Shown here: in pieces, positions 33,313 to 43,529 of the stretch
Numbering within the stretch: position 1 is the first letter of the stretch
Layout: the number at the start of each line of letters is the position of its first letter
From: Porphyra umbilicalis
Lineage: Eukaryota > Rhodophyta > Bangiophyceae > Bangiales > Bangiaceae
NCBI GenBank assembly: GCA_002049455.2
Contig: KV918822.1
Span: 124,001 to 188,000, forward strand
Direction: 5' to 3'
Length of the DNA: 64,000 nt
The notes under the pieces: model-generated
The model's database searches: none
Told to the model about the DNA's origin: nothing
What the model saw: only the letters and a program-made list of their open reading frames with translations
Made by a program: the position numbers and the translations under genes

Positions 33313-34827
33313 ATGCCGCCGGGAGGCAGCGGAAAGCGCTCTCGTGTGCCAACTGGCAGAGCAGCGCCATCCGCTCCGCCAAGCCCCGGGTCACCGACCG
33401 ACGCGTCACCTCCGAGTCGTCGCGGACGTACTACGCGCGCAATGCTGAGTCAACCTGAGATTGACGCCATCGCCAGGGCCATGCTGGCCGCCATGAAGCC
33501 GGATCTTGAGGAGATGTTCGCGCGTGCGCGGGTGGCGGCGGCGCCAGTCGACGGAAGTGCGGCCTCTTCGGGCGGTGGCTTGGCGGCACCGGCGGCGTTG
33601 GAGGCTCCCGCCAACGGCACCTCTGTGGAGGACGTGGAGACAGCCGTCAAGGGGTGCTTCCACGCCTTTGAGGAGCGCATTGTGAAGCTCGAGAAGATGG
33701 GCGACACCGTGATTGGCGAACTGACCAAGCACTTTGACGCTTCTCTCAAGAAGTTCCTGCATGAGCGGCCGGTGACGCAAATGACGGACAACGAGCTCAT
33801 CACGGCGCTAAAAAAGGCCTTCCCGACCCCCACCATCCGCAAGGAACACGCGCACGTGTTGAACAACATGATGCTGTCTTTCATTGAAGACGTTCCCAAC
33901 GACCAGGGCGACACCGTGACGGTATCGTTCCCGCCGGCGAGCATTTTGTTGCAGACCTTCCCCAATGTCAACTTCAAAAGACTGTGCCTCTGTGTCGCCG
34001 AGCGCTTGCTGCAGGCAAGCGCCAGGAGGCCCCTGCAGCAGCAGCCGCATGTTGTCCGCGGCAAGAGCGGCGTCGATCCCGAAGCCATGGATCGGGTTGA
34101 CCATGCCACCGACACCATCATCCGAGGCACCTTTCATGACCCGAGGTGCTGGGCGCGCAAGCTCTTCTACATCCTGTTCGCGTATTTCCTGATCAAGGAG
34201 TCGACCGCCATGGAGCTAACCGACCCTGAAGCCGCCAAGCCGTCTGCCCACGACGGCGCCGACGCCGACTACTTTGCCGTCACCTCTACGCTCACGGCAA
34301 CATGCTCGGGGTATATCGCGGTCGGTGACCTGCCGGCGCCCGTGCACAAGACCGACGCCGAGCCTGGGTCAGCGCTGGCAGGCGAGCACACTATCACCCG
34401 CACCGACAACCTGCACAATATTGCGCTGAGGATCCTGCAGGCCGTGGTGCGGACGGCCCACAAGTTTGACAACCGCGCCGTCTTCTCGTTTGCGATGACG
34501 TTGCGGGGGCTGCTCGTGTCGCCCGATCGCACGTGGCTGACCAAGCCCCACAGGGAGGCAGAGGAGGGGGTTGCGCCGGGCGAGTGGACGCTGCTGATGC
34601 CGCGGACAGACAGGAGGCAAGAGCTGGACCTGACAGCGCAGCGGCTGACCGCCGCCGAGAAGGACGTCATCCTGACCAAGTACCGCGCCGACAACAGCTC
34701 GAACGCCAGCGGCGACGCCACCTTTGGTGGTGGATCCTCCTCCGGGGGAAGCCAGGCGCCTTCGGGTGTAAGTGGATCGCAAACGCGGCCTTCCACGGCA
34801 CAGTGGCTCAGGAACCTGAGTCGGTAG
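33313..34827 (+). CDS. Transposon-associated hypothetical protein
   Basis: 504 residues from the ATG at 33313 to TAG, intact. Disordered Pro/Ser/Arg N-terminus (1-40), a helical region with many charged residues (EIDAIARAMLAAMKPDLEEM; ETAVKGCFHAFEERIVKLEK), and a globular-looking middle with WARKLFYILFAYFLIKES and HNIALRILQAVVRTAHKF. A Ser/Gly-rich tail follows. I recognise no domain. Its position between two pieces of one transposase on the opposite strand suggests an accessory protein of the same element, for example a DNA-binding partner like TnpA of CACTA elements; this is inference. Confidence 0.6.
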   Translation: MPPGGSGKRSRVPTGRAAPSAPPSPGSPTDASPPSRRGRTTRAMLSQPEIDAIARAMLAAMKPDLEEMFARARVAAAPVDGSAASSGGGLAAPAALEAPANGTSVEDVETAVKGCFHAFEERIVKLEKMGDTVIGELTKHFDASLKKFLHERPVTQMTDNELITALKKAFPTPTIRKEHAHVLNNMMLSFIEDVPNDQGDTVTVSFPPASILLQTFPNVNFKRLCLCVAERLLQASARRPLQQQPHVVRGKSGVDPEAMDRVDHATDTIIRGTFHDPRCWARKLFYILFAYFLIKESTAMELTDPEAAKPSAHDGADADYFAVTSTLTATCSGYIAVGDLPAPVHKTDAEPGSALAGEHTITRTDNLHNIALRILQAVVRTAHKFDNRAVFSFAMTLRGLLVSPDRTWLTKPHREAEEGVAPGEWTLLMPRTDRRQELDLTAQRLTAAEKDVILTKYRADNSSNASGDATFGGGSSSGGSQAPSGVSGSQTRPSTAQWLRNLSR

Positions 34828-34917
34828 TAGGGCGTGCATGAACATGAAAAAGAAAGAGCAAGTATTATCAATGATTCCCCTTTGCCCAGCCGTGTCTACT
34901 GCCCCAAACCTACCGTG

Positions 34918-36387
34918 TCACCCGCTCCGTGATGGAAATCCGTCTGGCCGACCAAACACTCTCCAACGGTTGACATACGAGTGGCCGCTTCCGGACGGCT
35001 GCAGGGAGCACGAGCAGCAGCAGCTGTGCAATAGCAACGCACGGCGCACACCAGGAACCAAAGGCAAATAAAGAAAGCGCTCAGAGTCGACACGCACGTC
35101 GTCCGAGTCTGGAATGGGGACGAACGGTTGGACTACAGCTGCGGGGAGCCCGCTGGGGTTGTGGAGGAAAGCAACAGTGCGAAAGTACGCCGTGCGGCAA
35201 AGGGGCCCGCGCACCTCCTCCCGGCGCGCAACGCACACCTCGCTTCGCGCGGCAGCCGGCACGACTAGAACACCCACACAATCGCCAACCACCAGCCGCC
35301 CGTCTTCACCGCGCGTGGCGCGGCCCTTCCACTTGGCAGCAAAGGATTGGTGCCAGCGGGCCTGAATGAGTGCGCGCGCAGCAATCGGTACTTGGCTGCC
35401 GAACATCCTGCCGCCAGAGCACCGCCAGTCCCCGCTTGGCTGGCTCCACAGCGGCTTCGAGGTGCGCAAGTGGGCCATCACCCCGGCGTGCTTCAGCCAC
35501 TCGGGGTCGATGCCAAAGTAGGCGGGTTGGAGGGCGATGCGGGACGCCAGTTCCCCCTGCTGCATGCGGCGCACGGCTCGCAACGCGTCATTGCGGCCGT
35601 TTCCCGTCGTGATAGCGCGCTTGAGCGGTTGGTGGGCGCTTTCAAAAAGAAGGTCCTGCAAATGCCGCACATGGAGGAGAAGGCGGATGACGGCGTGCAG
35701 CAGCTCCCGCAACCGATGCAGGTTGGGCACGTCGGTATTACGCCCAAAGGCCGCGGTGTCCCTGCGGAGGCAGGCGGCACACACGAGCCTAAAGAAGCCG
35801 TCGGCAAGCGCCAGCAGCTCGGCCGCGGTGTGTCGTGACCGGCAAGCCGCCTCGCCGTCGACGTCCGCCCGGGGAAAGTAGTACAGCGCGTTGATCAGCG
35901 CGGTGTACCCATCGACCACCTCAAGAGCCGCCTGCAGCGGCGTGAGGGTGGCGCCGGCGGTGGCCTTGGCGCTCTGTAGCACGCGACGGAACACGAAAGA
36001 GGCCACAGTCAGCGTCGCCGCCCACTCCGAGATGCCGACCGACACCACAGCGTCCGTCTTCACCTTGTAGATGGTCGTGCTGGAGTAGTGGCTGCGCGCC
36101 AGCGCGTCCTTGAGCGACAAGCCGACGCGCCGACGCTGGTCCTTGGCGAGAAGCGTAAACAAGCCCGTCACCAGTCGCTTGGTAAGGCCGTGGAAGGTCA
36201 GGTGATCCGGCGCGGGGAGCGCACTCTGGTGGCCGTCAAACATCCCGCGGGGTAGGCGCCGTGCCCACAAATGCAGGACGCTCTGGTGAGAGTCCGCGCG
36301 TAGCCCGAGCTCGACAAGGCCACGCTCGACATATCTGGCTTCGCTGAGCTTGGCGAGCGCCTCCACCGGTGTCGGCTCACCGGCCAT
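34918..36387 (-). CDS. Transposase C-terminal part, tnp2/EnSpm-CACTA-like
   Basis: 489 residues from the ATG at 36385-36387 to TGA. It starts EALAKLSEARYVERGLVELG and contains PAPDHLTFHGLTKRLVTGL near residue 65. Later it has PNLHRLRELLHAVI and HVRHLQDLLFESAHQPLKRA. These fit the region that follows the CxxC block in tnp2-type transposases of algae and early-diverging fungi, as I know the family. It therefore complements the ORF at 29815-31920, yet lies 5' of it on the same strand. A run of about 18 G at 36411-36428 precedes the ATG, so an upstream extension in another frame is possible. The C-terminus after residue 430 is less certain. Confidence 0.55.
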   Translation of the reverse strand: MAGEPTPVEALAKLSEARYVERGLVELGLRADSHQSVLHLWARRLPRGMFDGHQSALPAPDHLTFHGLTKRLVTGLFTLLAKDQRRRVGLSLKDALARSHYSSTTIYKVKTDAVVSVGISEWAATLTVASFVFRRVLQSAKATAGATLTPLQAALEVVDGYTALINALYYFPRADVDGEAACRSRHTAAELLALADGFFRLVCAACLRRDTAAFGRNTDVPNLHRLRELLHAVIRLLLHVRHLQDLLFESAHQPLKRAITTGNGRNDALRAVRRMQQGELASRIALQPAYFGIDPEWLKHAGVMAHLRTSKPLWSQPSGDWRCSGGRMFGSQVPIAARALIQARWHQSFAAKWKGRATRGEDGRLVVGDCVGVLVVPAAARSEVCVARREEVRGPLCRTAYFRTVAFLHNPSGLPAAVVQPFVPIPDSDDVRVDSERFLYLPLVPGVRRALLLHSCCCSCSLQPSGSGHSYVNRWRVFGRPDGFPSRSG

Positions 36388-37705
36388 GGGGGCTGCGACG
36401 CTCCTGGTCGGGGGGGGGGGGGGGGGGCGCCGAGAGGGGGGACGTGTCGTTGGTTGGGGGCACGCGAAGCGTCCACGGAGGGCAGCAGCCCACCGCCGAC
36501 GTGTCGACTGCGTCCGGCGTCGGCAACCAGCGACTGCCCGACTGCCCCCGACGGACACGGAGACGGCTCAGGCAAGCGAGAGCCACGGACCCGGACCCCT
36601 GGGCACGGGCGCTTGCGGGGCGCTAGCCGCAGCCGCGCCGGTCGACCTGGTCGGCTGGGGTGCGACGGCGGCAGCCACGGCGACGGCGCCGCGGCACCCG
36701 CCCGTGGCCGCGCCGGCGGGGTGGCCTTAGCGGCAGGACCGCCTCGGGCCGCGCCGACCCGGTGGGACGCCACAAGGGGGGGGAAACCCAGTCAGTGACG
36801 ACGGGGGAGGTGCGGGAGAGAGGCTCCGTAGCACGTGGGGGGGTGGTGGCGGTCGGTCGATGGGCGGTTGGCGTAGCGGGGGGGTGAAGTGGGCTCAGCA
36901 GAGGGCGCCCGACAGATCAGCGGCTTTGCGCCAGTCACGTGGCGGGCGCGACAGAGATCTGTCAGCCGAGCCTTCCTCGGATTGCCGATCCAACAAACTG
37001 ACCAGAGCCTGTCCACCAGAGATTGTTTGTCATTGGCGACTGCGTAGTCTGAAACAAGGCCTGACAAGATCTGACCCAGAGGCCATACAAGCTATTTTGG
37101 CCTCTGCTCCCAGAAATATCTTGTATCGGCTCTTTTGCCCGGAATTTGAACTGCTGTGCCTGGCGTCGGGGCGGAATTCCAGTGGGATACGGGGACGTCG
37201 CGGTGTGGGGGAAGAGGACCCTGAAAGAAGGGAAGTACGTTCAGAAGCCCAGTTTCAGTATCACCACCATATGTCGAAATGTTTGCATCGCCTTCGTTGG
37301 TGTGCGCTTAACATGCCTCCTCACCGCGCCGCCCGGCCGCATGACCACTCGACGCCCGCGAAAGCTCTCTGCCATGACCGCAGGCTCGCGTCGGCGGCGG
37401 CGGCGGTGGTGACGATGGCGGCAGCGGCAGCGGCGGCGGCGATGGTGGCGGCGGCCCCCTCCCCCCCCTCCCCCCTCCTTCTCCCCCCCCCTCCCCGGTT
37501 GGACGGCGCCGCCGGCGTACCGGCGACGTCATTTTTTTTGGGTGCGGAGCTGTGGACAGACTCCCCGCTCCGTTTCGGTCGTGTGCACACAATATCAAAT
37601 GCTTTGTTCGTTCCTGGGCAGCCCGAACAAGGAGAGCGGGCCCCTGTCGGAGAACGTCGCTAGCGACGCTTCCCCAAAGGGCTGACGGTGGCTCGGTGGA
37701 CCTCA
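36388..37705. other. Intergenic, no gene seen
   Basis: Contains a long G run near 36411, a GC-rich stretch to 36800, and a small inverted pair (CAGAGGCCA near 37078, TGGCCTCTG near 37098). No ORF with convincing features. Confidence 0.4.
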
Positions 37706-38317
37706 TTAAGTACGCCTCAGCGCGCACGAGCCACGCGGACGATCCCAGATGAACCGGAGGCCATTGCAGTTGACCAGTTCATGCGGCTCGCAGTTGGCCG
37801 CCAGCCCCCCGCCCGCGACGCTCATGGACGACCAGGTGGGGCGGCCTTCAAACGACATGTCCCACAAGACCGCCCACCTGTTGTGCCCTTCCTTGCGCCA
37901 CTTCCGCTTGTGGTAGCACCCGTACCGCACGTGCGATGAGGTCGTGCCCCCCTCCAGCCGCATGTGCTTGCATTCGTGGACCTCCGTCGCTTGGAGGGTA
38001 CCCGCATAGTACGCCTCTCGGTTGGCGCGCGTGTCGGGCGCGGTGCGAAGCCTGCCCCAATTGCTCCACTTGGTGTAGAGGTTGGAGGAGCAAAAGTGCC
38101 GGGCGCCCCACTGGCCGAGGATCCCATGTTCGCCCGTCCGTGAGGTAGGAGCCGACAGGGTGGGCGGCGCCAGCGGTGGCGGCGCCGCTTCCAGCTCGGC
38201 CCCCAACGCGGGGATGGGCGGCGCCGCACGAGCGCCCGAGGCTAGGGCGGTCACCACCGTGGCCACCAGCAGCACTCCGGTGGCCACGGGGGCCAACTTG
38301 GATCGACGCGGAGCCAT
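37706..38317 (-). CDS. Small secreted Cys-rich protein
   Basis: 203 residues from the ATG at 38315-38317. It has a clear signal peptide: basic start MAPRRSK, hydrophobic core VATGVLLVATVVTALA, then a small-residue cleavage region (SGARAAPP). After a Pro/Ala linker the mature part has about seven cysteines and many aromatics, for example HFCSSNLYTKWSNWGR, RYGCYHKRKW and ELVNCNGLRFIW, consistent with a disulfide-bonded extracellular domain. No known family recognised. Start choice rests on the signal peptide; in-frame upstream codons are low complexity. Confidence 0.65.
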   Translation of the reverse strand: MAPRRSKLAPVATGVLLVATVVTALASGARAAPPIPALGAELEAAPPPLAPPTLSAPTSRTGEHGILGQWGARHFCSSNLYTKWSNWGRLRTAPDTRANREAYYAGTLQATEVHECKHMRLEGGTTSSHVRYGCYHKRKWRKEGHNRWAVLWDMSFEGRPTWSSMSVAGGGLAANCEPHELVNCNGLRFIWDRPRGSCALRRT

Positions 38318-39914
38318 GGTGCGGGGGGGAGGGGGCCCCCTGGCCAGCCGCCTCTGTGGGGGTGGGCAGTCCTCCGTGGGACGCCGGGGAGGGGGGGGAG
38401 GGGGCACACCGGTGGTGGCTGCAGACGGTCACAGGCAATCTTTGGCGGCAGCCGCGGCGACGGCGGCGGTGGATGCGGTGGATGGGGCACGGTAGGAAGC
38501 AACAGCGGTGGGCACCCGCCGGCGAGGACCTTTTGAACCGGAGCGAGGCGGAGGGTGTCCCCCCGCCCTGGGGTGCTTCCTCCCACGCGCCACCATCGGT
38601 GTCCGCCCTCCCCCTCCGCTGCTCCTCTCGCCAGCGCGACGCGCGCGGCGGTGGTGGCATCCTCCCTGCGCGGGCGGTTGCCGACTGCGGGCGTGGAGAG
38701 GAGGAGGGCATGCGGCTGGGGGGGGGGGGGGGGGGGGGGCGCGCTGGGCCATTGCGGGCGCGGGCCACCGAGGCAGCCCGTCACCGCTGCCGGGGTGGCC
38801 ACGCCTCGCGGGCGCCACGGCGCCGCGACGCCAGCATGCGGCGTCGGCGACGCGAGCCGACGCGCGGCGTCGGTCGACGCGCACCCCACTCGACGGCGTC
38901 AGGCTCGAAGGGTGGGGGTACCCCATTGCTCCCCCCACTCCTCCCTGCCGCACTCTCCGTCGCCCCTCCCCCCTCCCCCGCTCTGTCACCCCCCGCCCCC
39001 CCGTGCTGCCGCCACTTCCCACACGGACCGCCACGTCGGCATAGCCCCGCCCCCCCCCGTGCTGCCGCCTTTTCCCACGCGGGCCGCCACGTCGGAAAAA
39101 CCCCGCCCCCCCCCGCGCAAGTAGTGCCGGCTCATCCCGCCCAGATGCGGCGGCGGCGGCGGCTCCCCCCCCGTCAGCGGGCGGCGGCGCTCCCCCCGAC
39201 AGCGGGGCACCCCCCTTCTCCCGCCTACGCCCCCCTGACAGCAGGGTGCTGCCCCACAACGGCACGCGCCGCGAGGTGACTGGGGGAGAGCGACTGACGA
39301 GGCGGCGGCAACACCACGCTGTCCACGGTCTGAGCACTACCAACAACGTTCCGTTCTGCAAATATTCGCGCCACGTGGCGAGACGATTCTAACGTGGCAC
39401 AGTGTGCGGAAAACCGGGCGACCAGCAATTTCGTGTATGCAGAAACGCCCGGACTTAGAATCACTACCTAAGTTCAACCGGATATCCTCACGGGTGGTTC
39501 GAATCTACGCTGGGCCTTTCTCCCAGCCATTTAGGCAGTCGCTTGAAACGTATTTTCCCGGATACGCGGTTGCTTGACCAAATCATGGTCGCTTGAAAGG
39601 TCCTGGTCGGTATCATCTCTCAGCCCTCTCATCCCTCTATTGACTGCCCTTGGTGTCTAGATGTATCAATATGCTGCGCAGCTGTTGGCGCGCTGAGCGA
39701 CGTTGGATTGATGTGGAGAGCATTGTGCGCTGACGTAGCGTTTTCTACCGGGATTTCGCGCCCTCCCGCCCCGTTCTGTATGTGTGGCTCATTACTATAG
39801 AATCCTCATTCTGTTTGTGCATCGCGGAACAAAGATAGCGGGGTTTGAAAAGAGTGCATTCGAATGTCACGCCGTCACCGACCGGACGACTGGGAGGCAT
39901 TCTCCGTTACTGAC
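38318..39914. other. GC-rich spacer, tandem pieces, no gene
   Basis: Between 38400 and 39250 there are Gly/Arg/Pro-biased frames on both strands and a ~58 bp duplicated motif near 38999-39115 (GTGCTGCCGCC...CCACGTCGG). From 39350 composition becomes balanced. A B-box-like GGTTCGAATC occurs near 39494 but no tRNA can be folded. Confidence 0.4.
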
Positions 39915-40053
39915 TGTACAGCCGTTCTCCCAAAATCCCGCACTCCAACAGTTGCAAAAGAGTTCCAAATCGGCCTCTACGACCCCGCAGAGGCCGATTT
40001 GGAACTCTTTTGCAACAGTTGGAGTGCGGGATTTTTGGGAGAACGGCTGTACA
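39915..40053. repeat. Long near-perfect hairpin, 64-bp arms
   Basis: Left arm 39915-39978 and right arm 39989-40053 are complementary except for one extra T on the right. The loop is ten bases. The ends are the palindrome TGTACA. No coding sense. Confidence 0.92.
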
Positions 40054-41059
40054 CTACGGGAAGATCGCAGGATATCGAGTCGTAACGACTGCCTGATCAG
40101 CCAGATTATTGCCTTGGCGCGTAGTGAGGTCGCAGGCGCCAGCATCCGAAAGGAGGGCATGGACCACGCAGAGGTGGGGAGGATTATCCTCGGAATGAGG
40201 GTAGATTACACTATATATTCTGAATTGGTGTGCCGCATCCTCTCTCAACGATGCATTTGGCCGGGGCTGTCGGGTCGAGGGGGGGACGGTCTGGCTGGGC
40301 GAGCCCAGAAGTACCTCTTGCCCTTCTGTCTGTCAGCACCTCTCTTCTCACACCTTCCACCGGTCCCCACGACGCCCTCACACGGCCTTGTCACTTTCCT
40401 CCCGGCTACCAACCCACCCCTGTCACCTCCCCACCTCCATCACCATCACCCCCCTCTGCCTCCCCCCGCTGCCTCCCTACCGCTGCCACTCCGCCGCTGC
40501 CTCCCCGCCGCTGCCTCATCCCGTTGCCTCCTCCCCCGCCACCGCGCCAGCCGGGCGTCACCCCACTCCGCCCTCCTCCCCCCCCTGCCATCACACTTGC
40601 TACACGCTGCCCCTTCCCCGCCACCCCTTGGGCCTGGCTTTACCCTCTCGCGTACGCTCTCGGCACCCATTTCTCTTGACCGCATGTGCATGTAGCTTGT
40701 GCATGCAGCTAGCCGTTGTCTTGCATGTCTTCTCCTGGGTGTCGTGGGGATTTACTCTGTCGATGCACAGTGAGGCGGGAGGGGGGCGAGGGTTCTGTCC
40801 TCGACTGGTTCAGGTGCGTGGTCGCAGGATGAGTTGTCTCTGAGGACCAGGCCACTGACGTTGTGCCCTTGTACCGTTTATTTACTGCTGTCCACTTGTA
40901 TATCCGCCTCCCCTTCCATGCTGCATTTCTTCTTCTTGCGTTCTGCTATGTTCATTTCCCTGCTACCCTTCCCTGTTTTGCGTCCCCTTTTGTTTTCTGC
41001 TTGGGATGCTGTGTCTTCCTAGTATCCCGCAGGTAGACAGACGTGGGAGAGCGTCTTTG

Positions 41060-41135
41060 CTTGGGAGTGGGGTAGGGGTGGTGTGGGAGTGGGGTAGGGG
41101 TGGTGTGGGAGTGGGGAGGGGGTGGTGCAGGAGTG
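41060..41135. repeat. Short GT-rich minisatellite
   Basis: About three copies of a ~23 bp unit based on GTGGGGTAGGGGTGGTGTGG. Confidence 0.7.
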
Positions 41136-41519
41136 TGCTGCGGGTGATGTGTCATGCGCTCGAGGCCATGCCGTGCTTAAAAACTTTAGGCTTCAGTAAC
41201 AGTTCATGCAAATGAATTTCATTAAAATATGAGAGTGACCCCTCTGTAAGCCATCCCCTGTTCTGTGTTTGAGATCATGCATGTGAGAGCCAATGGGATC
41301 GCTCGGTTGTCGCATTCTCAGCAGCACAAATCACTGCTCATCGAGTTGTGATGACTGCATGGACAGACTGGGCAACCTTACTATTCAGTCGCTGTGGCCC
41401 TGATAGACAGTCAAAATTTTCCCGTAGGGGTACCTGTTCGCGAGCAATGAGCTTTTTCCTTCTCGTGCCAGGCATGACGGTCAAGGGCAGATGCCAGAAG
41501 CCGCCCAGGGAACGCTATT

Positions 41520-41634
41520 GTCGTTGCGCCAAAAAGTGGAGAGTCCAGGACTGTCAAAGAGGCGCTTTTGTGCGTTTGATTGGCCCAAACGTCGATACGC
41601 CTGTCTGGGCCTGTCCAGCTTTTGGCGCAACGAC
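41520..41634. repeat. Inverted repeat, 17-20 bp arms
   Basis: GTCGTTGCGCCAAAAAG at the left pairs with CTTTTGGCGCAACGAC at the right (ending 41634), with one indel. The spacing resembles a tiny MITE or stem-loop. Confidence 0.6.
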
Positions 41635-42603
41635 GTAGTAGTTGCATGTAAAACCAGTAGCCCCCCATGGAAGTGGTCTGGTCTAAAGTCACAAAAATTG
41701 CACAAAAGTGTATTCAAAAGTATGCCGGCTGGAAATTGGGCCACAGTCACAGAAACAACGGCGTTGCAGAGATCTCGAAGCGGCCTCCTCGGCGCAGTGG
41801 TGACTAAACCGTGGGCGCACACAAGCGCGATTTTGCCCGATTTTCTTGTGCCACAGCTTGCGCAACGGCGTGTTTTCCACAAGAAGTTGTTGGGGGTGTT
41901 GTGCACACGCTCGTTGCAGCGCGATTTCTAGATGGTGGCTCGTGGCATGACATGAAATTCGCCTTATATCTCCCAGGCTTATAGCAAACAATGACCAATC
42001 AACATCCAGGATGCTGCCAGAATCCACCCAATGAGCACGCGTGACTCGCAGACGGATTGCACGGAACCGACGACTTGAAAGAGCACACGACGGGCGACCG
42101 GCCCGCACACGACGGGTGACCGGCGATCAAATGAGAGGGCTGGCGACTTGGTGAGCTGCTTTTGGCAGGTGAGAGCCCGCCCTCACAGAACGATGACCGT
42201 CAGGGACACTCATGCAGGCGCTTCAATTCTGAGCGATGTATGCTCATGCCGAGTCATGATTGCAGGTCAGTGCTCATGATTCGGCGATTTAGTCGATATA
42301 AGTACAAGCTCACGCTTCCGCAGCTCCGGAAGAGCTGAGAAGTGTGTTCGAAACGGCCGCAAAGATTGCCATCATGCCACGAACACCGCTTCAATGATAC
42401 CGAAGATGAAAATGATGCTAATGTTCCGTCGACGTGGCGCGATGTCCTTGGCGTACGCATGTCCGTTCTCCACCTTTTTTTGAAATTGAGCACAAGTGCC
42501 GATGGCGTAGCCCCCGTTGTTTATGCGTAGTTTCTTGAGTTCAGACAGAGGAGATCATCTGCCAATGGGGGCTATCTATCGCAGTTGATCTGCTCAGAGT
42601 TCT

Positions 42604-43138
42604 TCACCACGACACGAAAGCGGTATCCGAGTCCGCGTCGTCCCTGACAATGACACCGTCCCCGCCCTCGCTAGCAACGGCGTGAGAGTCAGCGGGCAAG
42701 CCTGTCGACAGACACCGGCGTCGTCGATCGATGCGGCGTGTACCGCTTGCGGCGGGGCGTCGCCGCGCCGCCGTCGAAGCCTCACCCGCGGACACGGCGG
42801 CGACCACGGTGCGGGACCCGGCGGGGCGGCGACGAAACCCGCCAGCTGCAGCGGTGACGGGGAGAGGCGGGGCAGCGCCTGACTGCCGACGTGCGTTGGG
42901 GAATCCCGGCCACCGGCGCCGCCCCCGCCGCGCTCCAGCCCCGCGCCGACGAGGGCGTGGGGGGGGGGGGGCGCGGCGTGGAGGGGGGGCGCGGCGACGC
43001 AGACAGAGGGGAAGGGGGAAGTGAGGGCGTGAGCGCCGTCCCCGTCTCTGCGAGGCTCGCTGCCGGGCGTCGACGCAAGACGCGTCGGCCGCGGGTCGGT
43101 GCCGTTCACCGAGGCGGGGCGGTGGCCGTCGCGGCGGC

Positions 43139-43169
<31 letters not shown>

Positions 43170-43171
43170 GT

Positions 43172-43202
<31 letters not shown>

Positions 43203-43529
43203 GCAGCAGCAGCAGTGGCGGCGGCGGGGCGATCGTCTTGTCTACTTTGGTGGTGGCGGGTCGTGGCCGACGCGGACCGCGGGCGCCAGCCACCACCACC
43301 CTGTCGCGGGACTGGGGGCGTGACGCGCGGCCGCCGGTACTTCTTCGACGCCGTTCCTCCGAGCACCAGGTAGGATGGCGCCGGCTGTCACTCTTGCGGC
43401 ACGACCGCCTGTGGCCGCGGACCGTGGCTGGCGCCTCGTTGGCGCGTCGCTCGTGGGCAGGGGTGCCCCCCCCCCGGCACACGGCGCCGTCGGTACCCTG
43501 CGCTCCTCCATTGCCACCCCACCGGCGCC
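42604..43529. other. Low-complexity region with trinucleotide runs
   Basis: Contains GGC/GCG runs and a short CAG run (43198-43215). Frames on both strands give Pro-, Arg-, Ala- or Gln-rich products. A minus frame ending near 42604 (ADSHAVASEGGDGVIVRDD...) is the most protein-like but too uncertain to call. Confidence 0.3.

Larger units (their letters stand above)
40054..42603. other. Gene-free region
   Basis: Pyrimidine-rich from 40320 to 40680 (CCTCCCC/CCGCTGCCTCC words), a G/T minisatellite near 41060-41135, an inverted pair at 41520-41634, and otherwise unremarkable sequence. Short ORFs are not convincing. Confidence 0.4.

Noticed and set aside
38429-39361. 310-codon minus ORF in the GC-rich spacer
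   Set aside because: Gly/Arg/Pro bias, no domain, overlaps equally open frames on the other strand.
39385-39520. tRNA-like A-box (TGGCACAGTG) and B-box (GGTTCGAATC)
   Set aside because: The acceptor and T stems do not pair properly and the spacing is too long; at best a decayed tRNA-derived repeat.
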